Assembly: GCA_013816485.1 (NCBI GenBank)
Contig: JACDEI010000002.1
Coordinates: 160,322-224,321 of the forward strand
DNA length: 64,000 nt
Reading direction: 5' to 3'
DNA from: Planctomycetota bacterium
GTDB lineage: Bacteria > Planctomycetota > UBA11346
This document shows positions 52,334-61,177 of the stretch, one piece after another (the first letter of the stretch is position 1; every line of letters starts with the position of its first letter). A program made the translations under genes and the position numbers. The notes beneath the pieces were generated by a model, which was not told where the DNA came from, made no database searches, and saw only the letters and a list, made by a program, of their open reading frames with translations.

Positions 52334-52449
52334 GTCCGATGTCCGAGGTCCGAGGTCCGAGGTCTCGTGGACATGACGAAATGGGTGCCTGTCGATCCTG
52401 AGAACGACTTCGTCGGACGACATCGGACATCGGACATCGGACATCGGAC
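52334..52449. repeat. Heptamer-array inverted-repeat element, type B
   Basis: Left arm 52334-52365 consists of GTCCGAT then three GTCCGAG units; right arm 52412-52449, read inverted, is mostly GTCCGAT units. Spacer about 46 nt. Same 7-bp period and inverted plan as type A with a different base at positions 6 and 7. It lies between the rpe stop and dgt start. Confidence 0.9.
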
Positions 52450-52460
52450 TGCGTTCATCC

Positions 52461-53117
52461 TCACAGTCCTTCCGCCCATCTGATGAATCCCGCGCGGTCC
52501 TTGTCCTTGAAGTACGCACTGCCGCACACCAAGCGATTCGCGCCATCGGCGATGACCTGCGGAATGGTCTCGCGGGCGATGCCACCATCGACCTGGATGT
52601 CGAGCTTGGGGAACTTCGCGCGCGTGGCGCGGATGCGCGGGCGCACCTGCGGGATGAAAGCTTGGCCGCCGAAACCTGGGTAGACGGTCATGAACATCAC
52701 GAGGTCGACTTTTTCGAAGGCCCAGAACCACAGCTCGGGATCGGTGTCGGGATTGAGGGCTAGGCCGACCTTGGCGCCGCTGGCCTTTACCTGATCGATG
52801 GCGGCTTGGAGTGTGCGCTGGCCGACGGCTTCGACGTGGATGGTGATGGCATCGGAGCCGGCCTTACGGAAGTCGTCGATGTACTTCTGCGGGTCGGTCA
52901 TCATCAGGTGCACGTCGAGGTGCAGATCGGTCGAGCGGCGCATGGCCTCGACGATGAACGGACCGATGGTGAGGTTGGGGACGAAGTGGGCGTCCATCAC
53001 GTCGACGTGCAGGATGCTGGCACCGGCGGCCTTGCAGGCGGCGAGTTCCTCGGCCAGACGGGCGAAGTCGGCGGACAACAGGCTGGGTAGGACGCGGATC
53101 GGGGGCATGGCGGGCAT
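52461..53117 (-). CDS. rpe: Ribulose-phosphate 3-epimerase
   Basis: A 218-residue TIM-barrel enzyme that interconverts ribulose-5-phosphate and xylulose-5-phosphate. VLPSLLSADFARL, HVDVMDAHFVPNLTIGP, DVHLMM, the glycine-rich phosphate motif in VYPGFGGQAFIP and the catalytic VDGGI are all present. Start uses ATG 53117; a second ATG at 53108 is possible. The much longer open frame (to 54302) crosses the divergent permease gene and a repeat element and has no homology, so it is not used. Confidence 0.95.
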   Translation of the reverse strand: MPAMPPIRVLPSLLSADFARLAEELAACKAAGASILHVDVMDAHFVPNLTIGPFIVEAMRRSTDLHLDVHLMMTDPQKYIDDFRKAGSDAITIHVEAVGQRTLQAAIDQVKASGAKVGLALNPDTDPELWFWAFEKVDLVMFMTVYPGFGGQAFIPQVRPRIRATRAKFPKLDIQVDGGIARETIPQVIADGANRLVCGSAYFKDKDRAGFIRWAEGL

Positions 53118-53192
53118 GCTTGGGCGGGCGGCATGGGGCGCAAGGCGCTGGCGGCCTCTAGCGAGAGATGGACGCGGCTCTATCACCACACC

Positions 53193-54086
53193 ATGCGCAC
53201 GTGGTGGACCTCGACTGACTGGCCGGAACGTGCGGCGTGGCTGGTTCTGAGCGTCCTGCTGGTCGTCGGCCTGCTCGGCGGACGTTGGTGGCCGTCGCGT
53301 GACGCCCATGGCTTGGCGCAACATCGCAGCGTGTGGGAACTGGCGAGCGGCGGGAACGCCGACCACACCAGCCCGACCGATCGCCTGCTCGCACCGCTGT
53401 CGCGCACCAGCGGCGGCTCGCTCAGCCTGCTCGGCACCGACGAACTGGGACGGAGCATGGGACTGCGGCTGGCCGCGGCATTGTCGACCAGCGTGGTCGT
53501 GGCGGTCGCTGCAGCTTTGGTGGCGATCATCATCGGGACCATCTACGGCACTGCGGCGGCGTTGCTTGGCGGGCGCTGGGACGACGCCTTGATGCGGTTT
53601 GCCGAAGTCACCGCCGCGGTCCCCAACGTGGTGGTGATCATCGTGCTGGTGTCGGCGCTCCAGGCCTACGGCCCGGTGGTGATCTTCGGCGCGATGGGCC
53701 TGCTCTACTGGCAGCAGATCAGCCGCGTGGTGCGTGCCCGCGTGCTGCGACTGCGCAACGAACAATACGTCGAGGCCAGCCGCTCGCTCGGCGCTGGTGT
53801 GATCCATCGCCTCCGCTGGCACGTCTTGCCTGGGGTGGCACCGACGGTGCTGACCTACGGCGCGCTGCTGCTCCCCAGGCTGATCATGCTCGAAGGCCTG
53901 TTGTCGTTCCTGGGTGTCAGCGGCCACGCCAGCGCGGCGCACAGCTTCGGTCGCATCATCGCTGGGGTCACCGCCACGTTGTCGAACCTCTCGCTGAGCT
54001 GGTGGCCGGTGCTGATCGCCTGCCTTTGTATGGCCACGCTGCTGTTGGCGCTCAATCAGGTGCTCGACGCGCGGGCGGCGCGGTGA
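53193..54086 (+). CDS. ABC transporter permease (DppC/OppC-like)
   Basis: A 297-residue integral membrane protein with six predicted helices and the permease EAA loop, EASRSLGAGVIHRLRWHVLPGVAPTVL (near 205-230). LLGTDELGRSMGLRL near 78 and the loop are typical of dipeptide or oligopeptide DppC-type permeases. No second permease, ATPase or binding protein is adjacent. I start at ATG 53193 because the alternative ATG at 53133 is just 15 nt from the divergent rpe start; the alternative adds 20 residues. The stop codon forms the left end of repeat element A4. Confidence 0.82.
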   Translation: MRTWWTSTDWPERAAWLVLSVLLVVGLLGGRWWPSRDAHGLAQHRSVWELASGGNADHTSPTDRLLAPLSRTSGGSLSLLGTDELGRSMGLRLAAALSTSVVVAVAAALVAIIIGTIYGTAAALLGGRWDDALMRFAEVTAAVPNVVVIIVLVSALQAYGPVVIFGAMGLLYWQQISRVVRARVLRLRNEQYVEASRSLGAGVIHRLRWHVLPGVAPTVLTYGALLLPRLIMLEGLLSFLGVSGHASAAHSFGRIIAGVTATLSNLSLSWWPVLIACLCMATLLLALNQVLDARAAR

Positions 54087-54247
54087 TTGCCACGGTCCGG
54101 GGTCCGGGGTCCGGGGTCCGGGGTCTAGTGGACGTGAGTGCGTGGTAATCCTCGTTGGCCTTGCACTGACCCAAACCATAGGGCAGCACGCGACACGTTG
54201 CTGACGAGACTCCGGACCCCGGACCCCGGACTCCGCATCGTGGCAAT
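54085..54247. repeat. Heptamer-array inverted-repeat element, type A copy 4
   Basis: Left end GATTGCCACGGTCC followed by GTCCGGG units; right arm made of inverted units and ending ...GTGGCAAT. Spacer about 80 nt, unlike other copies. The left end overlaps the permease TGA stop exactly as copy 3 overlaps the MFP stop: more than 39 nt from TGA onward are identical between the two. Confidence 0.95.
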
Positions 54248-54319
54248 TCCCTTCCCCCACATTGCCTCCGTCACCCTCCCGGCTAACCTCCCGCCCACAC
54301 ACCCCTCAGGAATCCCGCC

Positions 54320-54634
54320 ATGGCCATTGAATTCACCGACGCCAATTTCGCTTCCGAAGTCATCAAGTCCGACAAGGCCGTGCTGGTCGACTTCTGGGCC
54401 CCGTGGTGCGGCCCGTGCAAGATGGTCGGCCCGATCATCGATAAGCTGTCGAAGGACCTGACCGATGTGAAGATCGGCAAGCTCAACGTCGACGACAATC
54501 CCAACGCGGCGCAGGAATACGGCATCACCAGCATCCCGGCGATGCTGATGTTCAAAGGCGGCAAGGTGGTCGGCACCGCCATGGGTTTCTCGCCTGAGCC
54601 GAAGCTGCGTGAGTTCATCAACGCGCATAAGTGA
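54320..54634 (+). CDS. trxA: Thioredoxin
   Basis: A 104-residue thioredoxin with the redox motif WCGPCK (VDFWAPWCGPCKMVGP), the cis-Pro in SIPAMLMFKGGK and a typical length. It reduces protein disulfides in the cytoplasm. AGGAA precedes the ATG by 7 nt. Followed by a strong hairpin at 54690-54716. Confidence 0.97.
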   Translation: MAIEFTDANFASEVIKSDKAVLVDFWAPWCGPCKMVGPIIDKLSKDLTDVKIGKLNVDDNPNAAQEYGITSIPAMLMFKGGKVVGTAMGFSPEPKLREFINAHK

Positions 54635-54689
54635 GCCATCCGTGATGGCGCAGGCCACCACGATGGAATCATCCAGGTCCTGATCCCTG

Positions 54690-54716
54690 CTGCCCGTCGC
54701 CTTCTGCGGCGGGCAG
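54690..54716 (+). terminator. Hairpin downstream of trxA
   Basis: CTGCCCGTCGC-CTTCT-GCGGCGGGCAG, an 11-bp stem with one G-T pair, followed by TGTCGTTTG. It is about 55 nt beyond the trxA stop, in a 254-nt gap (54635-54888) with no other recognised feature. Confidence 0.6.
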
Positions 54717-54888
54717 TGTCGTTTGAAATCGGTAGTGATTGATCCAGCCCGATCCGTTGACCCTGCCCCGCAGGACATGGAGCGGAACACCGGGTTGTGT
54801 GCTGACCTTGCGCGCCCTTCCATCCTCCTCCCCTTGTACAGGAGCACCAGCAACGGAGGCTCCGCGCCCTTTGCAGGAGCTTCCCATC

Positions 54889-56823
54889 ATGCGTTCCCAC
54901 CTGCTTGCTGTGCTTGCCATCTTTCTGCTCGGGCTCGGTCACGCGACCGCAGCCGAACGCACCTGGACAGGTGGTGGCGGAGTAGGTTCCACCGCTTGGT
55001 CGATGCAGATCAACTGGGGAGGAGCAACCGTTGGCTCCAGTGATTCGCTGGTCTTTCCGAACGTCACCAACAAGGCTGCTATGAACGACTTGGGTGGCCC
55101 GCCGACGATTGGTCCGCTGACCTTCAACGCCTCTGGCTACGTGTTGTCTGGAGACGCAATCGCCTTGGCGGGCGGCGTGTTCCATAACGGAACCGGTGAT
55201 AACACGATCGGCATTCCCTTGATCGTAGATTCTCCTGTCGCGTTTGCCGTCAGTAACGGGACCGGTCGTCTCATCGTGAACCAAGCGATCACCACCACCG
55301 GCGGCATAATCAAATCAGGGAACGGAACCCTGGTGCTCTCGGCCAGCAGCAACTACTCAGGTCCCACGATCGTTTCCGCTGGCACCTTGCAGGTCTCGAG
55401 CCAGATCACCAGCAACGTGCAATTGAGCGGCGGTGCATTGATGGGGACCGGGCCGGTACAAGGCATTACCGCACTGAATCAAGGCGCGGTCATTCTCTTT
55501 CCGGGTGCGAACGGAACCGTTGGCAACTTCGTCTCCAATGGCGCTGTGGTCTTCTATGCCAACGATGATTTGTACTTCGATATCGCTGCCGGCGGCAGCG
55601 ACAAACTGACCGTCACAGGTACCGTCGACTTGGGCGGTGCCGATGTAGTCATCAACGTGATCAGCGCCACGGCGCTGAACACCGACGTGGTTCTGATCGA
55701 AAACGACTCGACCGACCCGCTCGTTTTCAATGCTGCGAGCCCCAGCAGCTACCTGCGTTCGTTCACCAATGGGGGGAACCGCTACTCCGTGAGTTTCGTG
55801 GGCGGCACCTCACGTAATGACCTCGTGCTACGCCGGGTGCCAACAACCGTGCTGACCTCCATGACTCTCACCGCAGACGATAGCACCCCCATACCGTCAC
55901 AAGCGGTGCTCTTGACGGCAAATGCTACCGGGGCCTTCAATGGTACCAAAACCGGTCAGCAAGTATCGTTCTGGGATGGCAACCGACACCTGGGAATCGG
56001 TGCATTCATCAATGAAGTCTCGGCGCAATTCACCATCCCGGCGAATACCCTGCTTCCAGGCACCCATTTCATCACCGCCTACTATGAAGGCGATGGTAAC
56101 AATGCTCCGATCCAAAGTGCGGTTCAGGTTCTGAACGTCCTCGGAACGTTGACCACCACTTTGAGTGCCGCACCGACATCCACCTCCACCTCCGGACAAA
56201 CCGTGGCATTCACCATGACGGTGAATGCGTCCGCAGGAACCATCCGTCTTTACGATAGTATGACCGACCTCAGCGGACCTTTGGTTGTCACGGGTTCTCC
56301 GGTCGTCTTTAATTTCAGTGGGCTGAATGCCGGAGCGCATACGCTGCGTGCGCTTTACAGCTCCCCCGATGATCTCATTTACAGTCAATCCGCTGACGTG
56401 GCATACACGGTCACCGGTGGGCAGGACACAGCGACCACGATCACCACCAACGCGAGCCCAATCGTCGCCGGCACGCCTGTCACCTTCAACATCACCGTTA
56501 GCAACAATGCCCCTGGTCAAGTGACCCTTTATGATGGATCGGCTACCTTGGGAATCGCAACGCTGACCAGTGGTGCGGGGAGTTTCGTTATCAGCGGTCT
56601 GACTGCAGGTACGCATACCATTACCGCGGTCTATGCTGGTACGCCCACCCATGAACCGAGCAGCGCTTCAGTCGCTCAGACGATTACTTCCGCACCCGGC
56701 GGTGGCGGTTCTGGTGGCAACAACGTGGAGCTCGAAGGCGGAGGTTGCGGCCTGGGTTCGGGCACGGCGGCGCTGATCCTGGGAATGTTGCTGCTGGTCG
56801 GGCTGCGCTTGCGGCGGGAGTGA
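54889..56823 (+). CDS. Exported repeat-rich surface protein with a C-terminal sorting-like tail
   Basis: A 644-residue protein with signal peptide MRSHLLAVLAIFLLGLGHATA. N-terminal half (about 20-310) has autotransporter-associated beta-strand repeats, with GNGTLVLSASSNYSGPTIVSAGTLQVSSQ as the clearest. About 320-620 has three Ig-like repeats (TTLSAAPTSTSTSGQTVAFT, TATTITTNASPIVAGTPVTFN type, each ending in TAVYAG- or HFITAYYEG-like strands). The tail is a Gly-rich linker, then GGCGLGSGTAA, a hydrophobic helix and RLRRE. This resembles three-part C-terminal sorting signals that contain a Cys next to glycines. Start set by AGGAG upstream. Noticeably less GC-rich at third positions than neighbours. 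Confidence 0.75.
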   Translation: MRSHLLAVLAIFLLGLGHATAAERTWTGGGGVGSTAWSMQINWGGATVGSSDSLVFPNVTNKAAMNDLGGPPTIGPLTFNASGYVLSGDAIALAGGVFHNGTGDNTIGIPLIVDSPVAFAVSNGTGRLIVNQAITTTGGIIKSGNGTLVLSASSNYSGPTIVSAGTLQVSSQITSNVQLSGGALMGTGPVQGITALNQGAVILFPGANGTVGNFVSNGAVVFYANDDLYFDIAAGGSDKLTVTGTVDLGGADVVINVISATALNTDVVLIENDSTDPLVFNAASPSSYLRSFTNGGNRYSVSFVGGTSRNDLVLRRVPTTVLTSMTLTADDSTPIPSQAVLLTANATGAFNGTKTGQQVSFWDGNRHLGIGAFINEVSAQFTIPANTLLPGTHFITAYYEGDGNNAPIQSAVQVLNVLGTLTTTLSAAPTSTSTSGQTVAFTMTVNASAGTIRLYDSMTDLSGPLVVTGSPVVFNFSGLNAGAHTLRALYSSPDDLIYSQSADVAYTVTGGQDTATTITTNASPIVAGTPVTFNITVSNNAPGQVTLYDGSATLGIATLTSGAGSFVISGLTAGTHTITAVYAGTPTHEPSSASVAQTITSAPGGGGSGGNNVELEGGGCGLGSGTAALILGMLLLVGLRLRRE

Positions 56824-56857
56824 TTCGGTCTCCGCAGTCAGCGTTTAGCGGCGTAAT

Positions 56858-58210
56858 TCAGCGTTTCTCAGGCTCCACGGCCGGCACGAGGGCTCGGTCG
56901 AGTTCGCCGAGATCCTTGCCGTCGGCGTCACGCAGCAGCAGCACCAAGGTGCCGACGGTGGGCGACAGGGCGACTTCGACATCGAGCGTGACCGCTTCGC
57001 GCGGCGAGACGTAGTACGAGCCCAGCGACACCGGCTTAGTCCCGGCCTTGGCGTCCGCCGAGGGCAGGCCGAGCAGTTCGACCGTACCCAGGTGGAACAC
57101 GCCGAACATCCCCGTCACCCGTCCGCGTGCGCCGCTGCGGGCGAGCGATAGCCGCTGCTTGCAAACGCCGGCGGTGCCGGCCTTGAGGATCGGCCCATCG
57201 ATCCTGGTCGCATACCAGTCGACGATGAATGAAGTCTGTTGCTGCGGTTGCAGGTCGACCAGTGGGCTGAGTACTTCGATTTCGATGTAGGGTTCGGCAC
57301 CGTTGGTGTAGACCTGGACGGTCGAGCCACCATCCGGCCACGTCCCAGGAGCGGGGACGGCCGAGACCTCGAAGCGTTTGACGAAGGTGTAGCCATCGCG
57401 TTCGTCGACGTAGGCGACCCAGCCAGCGGTGACATCAGCACCGATTTTCCCCCCGCGCCGCAGGTACTGCACACCGGCGATGCCGTCGGACGCCCAGTTC
57501 TTCCACTGGCTGTCGGCACCATTGCGCCCGTCGCTGGCGAAAACGAAGAATCCACGCGGTCCGAACATGCTGCGTGGATTGACCGGGAAGTAGACCCAGA
57601 AGTTGTCGGGGTCGTTGGCCTTGGCGTGCACGCCGGGAACCTGCGTCACGTCCCAGTTGGCCACCACCTGCGGATGCGGGCTCTGGTTGATGATGCGTTG
57701 CTCGACGCGCACCTGGGTGCTGCGTGGACGCAGAGTGAAGCGCCGGGTGAGCGACAGGCCCTTGGCCTGCCAGCGCTCGAAGGTCTCCACCGGTCCGGTG
57801 GTGACGAGCGTGACCTGTCCCTGCTCGCCGTCCTCACGCGTGGCGGTGTATTCACCGTAGTCGAGCGTTGGTGGCGGAGGCCACCCACCGCCACCACGCA
57901 GCCACTGTCCCTGCGGTGCCACCCAGGATTTGTAGCCGCCGAAGTTGGGCCACGGCGCGTCGGCGGACGGTTCGTAGGTGCGGCCGATCTCCGCCGGGTT
58001 GACCCACAGAAAGGGATGGTCGCCCAGATCGTACTGCATCGCCCGACCACCGATGGCTGGCATCACCGCGAAGGTGATGAGGTCGTTGCGCATCACCTGC
58101 GCCTGCCAGCCCCACCCCAGGTGATCGTCGACCTGTGTGAGTTCGACCGCCTCACCCGCAGAGAGTACGAGTCCGGCGTGGACCATCCAAGGCAGTAACC
58201 AGCGTTTCAT
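56858..58210 (-). CDS. Exported DUF4380-like protein
   Basis: A 450-residue protein with signal peptide (MKRWLLPWMVHAGLVLSAGEA). The body is strand-rich and matches the DUF4380/aldose-mutarotase-like pattern: FAVMPAIGGRAMQYDLGDHPFLWVNP, GGYKSWVAPQ, LTRRFTLRPRSTQVRVEQRI and IEIEVLSPLVDLQPQQ. Such domains often bind sugars. Function unknown. Divergent from lptF with a 147-nt gap. Start at ATG 58210 gives the signal peptide. Confidence 0.72.
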   Translation of the reverse strand: MKRWLLPWMVHAGLVLSAGEAVELTQVDDHLGWGWQAQVMRNDLITFAVMPAIGGRAMQYDLGDHPFLWVNPAEIGRTYEPSADAPWPNFGGYKSWVAPQGQWLRGGGGWPPPPTLDYGEYTATREDGEQGQVTLVTTGPVETFERWQAKGLSLTRRFTLRPRSTQVRVEQRIINQSPHPQVVANWDVTQVPGVHAKANDPDNFWVYFPVNPRSMFGPRGFFVFASDGRNGADSQWKNWASDGIAGVQYLRRGGKIGADVTAGWVAYVDERDGYTFVKRFEVSAVPAPGTWPDGGSTVQVYTNGAEPYIEIEVLSPLVDLQPQQQTSFIVDWYATRIDGPILKAGTAGVCKQRLSLARSGARGRVTGMFGVFHLGTVELLGLPSADAKAGTKPVSLGSYYVSPREAVTLDVEVALSPTVGTLVLLLRDADGKDLGELDRALVPAVEPEKR

Positions 58211-58357
58211 GCGCAGGATGCTACTGCCGGCATCCGTGCGGCTAGGGTGCTTTGGGAGCGGACAGCAGCGCACTGGTGTGCGGAATGACGGGCCCGCCCC
58301 GGTGACGGTCCCCAGATGACCATCGGCCGGGACACGTCATCATGCCCAGCCGCGCCC

Positions 58358-59488
58358 ATGCTCGACACCCTGGCCCGTTACATCCTCAAGCGCACCACGC
58401 TGCGTTTCCTGCTGCTGTTCGCCGTGTTCATGGGCGTGCTGGTGGGCGGACAGGTGGCGCTGCTGCTGGGACGCGGCGTGCCGCCGGAAGCCTGCCTGCC
58501 GATGATCCAGGCGATGAGCCTGCTGTCGGTGCCAATCGCGCTCCCGGTTTCGCTGGCCACCGCCATCCTGGTGGTGCTCGGCGGCATGGTGCAGGATGGC
58601 GAGTTCCGCGCACTGGCGGCCAGCGGCGTCAGCCATCGTCGTGTGCTGGTACGACTCGTACCGCTGATCCTCGGCGCGATGCTGCTGTGCGGGCTGCTGA
58701 CCCATGTGGTCATGCCCATGGGCATCGCCGACATGCGGGCCAACAAGGGCAAACTACTCCAGACCGCCATCGCCAGCCGGGTCGCCGAGGGCGAGCCGAT
58801 GGTCGATCACAAGGGCATGAGCGTGTGGGTCGGATCCGCCGATGGTCCGCGTCTGCAGGATGTGCGCGCGCTGCTCAAACGTGGCGACGAGCAGATCGCG
58901 CTCTATGCCCCGGAAGCGCAATGGGTGCTGGCCGACCAGGGTGTGCACCTCGAATGCCGCAACGTGCAGATGATGGTGCGCCATCCGGGCAAACACCTGA
59001 TGACGATGGATACCGAGCGTTACGCCTACCTCTTCGACAGCGAACTGGCGAAGCGCGAGAAGATCAATCCGGACGCGCTCTCGACCACCGAGGTCCTCGC
59101 GCTGACCCGTGCCCTGCCCAAACCCGACGAGAGCCATGCGGTCTACAACAATGCGCGCCTCACCCTGCATTTCCGTTTCTTCCTGCCGTTGTCGTTGATC
59201 GCCTTTGGCCTGCTGGCAATGGGACTGGGGTTGGCGTTCGGCACCGATCAGAACCTGCCAGGGGTGATCATCATCGTGGTGATCGTGGCGGCAGTGGTGT
59301 ATCCGACCTTCGGCTACGTGAAGAACAACACCAGCAAACCGCAGATAGATCCGTCGTTCATCCTCTATCCCCCTGCCGTGCTGGTGGCGCTTATCGGCGG
59401 ATGGTTGGCGTGGCGACCGGAGCGGGCACGTGAAACGCTGGCGAAACCGTTGCTGTGGCTCGCCAGCCGCCGGGCAGGTCGCGCGTGA
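58358..59488 (+). CDS. lptF: LptF/LptG-family LPS export permease (first copy)
   Basis: A 376-residue inner-membrane permease that, with LptG and LptB, extracts LPS. Three N-terminal helices (LARYILKRTTLRFLLLFAVF; MIQAMSLLSVPIALPVSLATAILVVLGG; VLVRLVPLILGAMLLCGLLTHVVMP), GEFRALAASGVS (the coupling helix), a periplasmic jelly-roll domain and three C-terminal helices make up the family plan. Start at ATG 58358. It overlaps lptG by GTGA. lptB lies far away at 3001-3720. Confidence 0.9.
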   Translation: MLDTLARYILKRTTLRFLLLFAVFMGVLVGGQVALLLGRGVPPEACLPMIQAMSLLSVPIALPVSLATAILVVLGGMVQDGEFRALAASGVSHRRVLVRLVPLILGAMLLCGLLTHVVMPMGIADMRANKGKLLQTAIASRVAEGEPMVDHKGMSVWVGSADGPRLQDVRALLKRGDEQIALYAPEAQWVLADQGVHLECRNVQMMVRHPGKHLMTMDTERYAYLFDSELAKREKINPDALSTTEVLALTRALPKPDESHAVYNNARLTLHFRFFLPLSLIAFGLLAMGLGLAFGTDQNLPGVIIIVVIVAAVVYPTFGYVKNNTSKPQIDPSFILYPPAVLVALIGGWLAWRPERARETLAKPLLWLASRRAGRA

Positions 59489-60546
59489 CTATTCTGTATT
59501 CGCACACCCTGTCGTTGGCCTTCACCCGCTGGGCCATGCTGCTGTTCATCGGCCTCTTCCTTATCCACCTTGGCGATCTAATCGGAGCCAGCGGTGACTA
59601 CGTCGCCGCGATGGGCGCCGGACGTGGTGGCGAGGTCTTCAACTACCTCGCGCTGCGTTTCCCCTCCTTCCTCGCCGCGTGGTTGCCGGTGTCGGTTGCT
59701 GCCGCCGCACTGCTGACCGCGTGGCCACTGCTGCGCCAGGGCACGCTGGTGGCGCTGTGTGCCGCCGGCATCCCGGTACGCCGGGTGTTCTCATCCCTGC
59801 TGCTGCTGGCGTGCTTGGTCGGAGTGCTCGGCTTTGCCCTGCGCGATCAAGTGATCCCCCGTCTGGAGCCAGAAGTCAAATTCGCCAAGGCGCGCATGGA
59901 AGGGAAACTGCAACTCAATCAGAGCGTCGGACGCAGCGTCGGCTGGCATGACGGTGGGATGTTCTGGTGTGCACAGAGTGCGAAACCCGAAGACGGTCGC
60001 TACGATCAGGTGGCGGTGTTCGGCGATGGCGGCGCCCGCCATCGTGGGCTGCTGGTGATGGCCGAGGCGCTGCTGTGGCGTGATGGCACCTGGCGTCTGC
60101 AAAAACCGGTGGTGGTCACCAGCTACCAGACCCCGGTGCGGGTCGAACAGGAGGTCGCGCTTACCGACTTGGGCATGTCGCTCAGCGTCGACGCGCCGAC
60201 CCTGGTCGAACGGCTCAAACAGGATCGCAACCGTCCCAGCGACGAACTCTTCGCGGTCGGTTCAGAGAACGCCTGGGGCTACCTGATGCTGCGTATCTGC
60301 TTCGGGCTGATGCCACTGCTGTGCCTGATGTTCGCCCTTCCTGGCTTCATCCGCATGGAAGGGCGCAACCACCTGGGCATGCAGGTCATGCGAGCGATGG
60401 CCTGGATGGCGGTGCCACTGATCGGATATTGGGTGTTGTCGCGCATCCTGGTGTCGAACAGCACCCACGTCATCACCGGCACCGCGGTGGTGCTGGGCGG
60501 TCTCTCAAGCATCGCCGCGTGGCGCTGGTGGACGATGCGCGTGTGA
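59485..60546 (+). CDS. lptG: LptF/LptG-family LPS export permease (second copy)
   Basis: A 353-residue partner of the preceding permease with the same helix-jelly-roll-helix plan: TLSLAFTRWAMLLFIGLFLIHL, FPSFLAAWLPVSVAAAALLTAWPL, the coupling segment LVALCAAGIPVRRVF and C-terminal helices around MRICFGLMPLLCLMFALPGF. The start is the GTG at 59485, overlapping the lptF TGA. Whether this or its partner is LptF or LptG cannot be told from sequence order alone. Confidence 0.87.
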   Translation: MTILYSHTLSLAFTRWAMLLFIGLFLIHLGDLIGASGDYVAAMGAGRGGEVFNYLALRFPSFLAAWLPVSVAAAALLTAWPLLRQGTLVALCAAGIPVRRVFSSLLLLACLVGVLGFALRDQVIPRLEPEVKFAKARMEGKLQLNQSVGRSVGWHDGGMFWCAQSAKPEDGRYDQVAVFGDGGARHRGLLVMAEALLWRDGTWRLQKPVVVTSYQTPVRVEQEVALTDLGMSLSVDAPTLVERLKQDRNRPSDELFAVGSENAWGYLMLRICFGLMPLLCLMFALPGFIRMEGRNHLGMQVMRAMAWMAVPLIGYWVLSRILVSNSTHVITGTAVVLGGLSSIAAWRWWTMRV

Positions 60547-60565
60547 GCGCCATCATCCGCGCCCG

Positions 60566-61147
60566 ATGAACTCCCCCCACGCCGAGGCGATCGCCGACTG
60601 CATCCGTACCCGCCGTACGGTGAAGGCATACACCGGCGAAGCGGTGCCGCGTGCGCAGCTCGAACGCTGGCTCGACCTGGCCTGCTGGGCCCCGAGCCAT
60701 CGCCTGACGCAGCCGTGGCGTTTCGCAGTGTTGGATCAGCCGGCGATCGTGCGCCTGGCGGAGTTTCTGCGTGGTGAACCAACGATCGCCGCGGTGCCAG
60801 ACCCGGCCAAGGGCGCGGCCAAGCTCGCCAAGCTGCTCGATCGCCTGCCGGCCCTCGGAGCGATGATCCAGGTGACCTGGATGCGCGATGCCAATACCGC
60901 GATCGACCTAGAGGAACACGCCGCTGCCTCCGCCGCGATCCAGAATTTGCTGCTCGCCGCCCATGCCGACGGCTGGGCCGGGTTCTGGTCGACCACCGCC
61001 GCGCTCGGACAGGCGAAGACGCTGATGTGGTGCGGACTCGATCCGACCACGCAGGGATTCCTGGGTTCGGTGTGGCTCGGTCGTGCGGCGCAGGTGCCGC
61101 CACCACCACCCCGTATCGCGCTCGTCGACCGTGTCCGCTGGTTGTGA
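60566..61147 (+). CDS. Nitroreductase family protein
   Basis: A 193-residue FMN-dependent reductase. RRTVKAYTGEAVPRAQLERWLDLACWAPSHRLTQPWRFAVL is the family's N-terminal FMN motif, and the AAHADGWAGFWST segment the C-terminal one. Substrate unknown. It starts 19 nt after lptG on the same strand; a role in LPS export is not suggested. Confidence 0.85.
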   Translation: MNSPHAEAIADCIRTRRTVKAYTGEAVPRAQLERWLDLACWAPSHRLTQPWRFAVLDQPAIVRLAEFLRGEPTIAAVPDPAKGAAKLAKLLDRLPALGAMIQVTWMRDANTAIDLEEHAAASAAIQNLLLAAHADGWAGFWSTTAALGQAKTLMWCGLDPTTQGFLGSVWLGRAAQVPPPPPRIALVDRVRWL

Positions 61148-61177
61148 CCTCTTCCCCTTGATGTTCCGGATCATTCC

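Noticed and set aside
52325-52588. 88-codon N-terminal extension of dgt
   Set aside because: It is translated from a type B repeat element and the rpe 3' end, with no family similarity.
53118-54302. N-terminal extension of rpe by nearly 400 codons
   Set aside because: It lies antisense to the permease gene and across repeat element A4. The RPE domain is complete from 53117.
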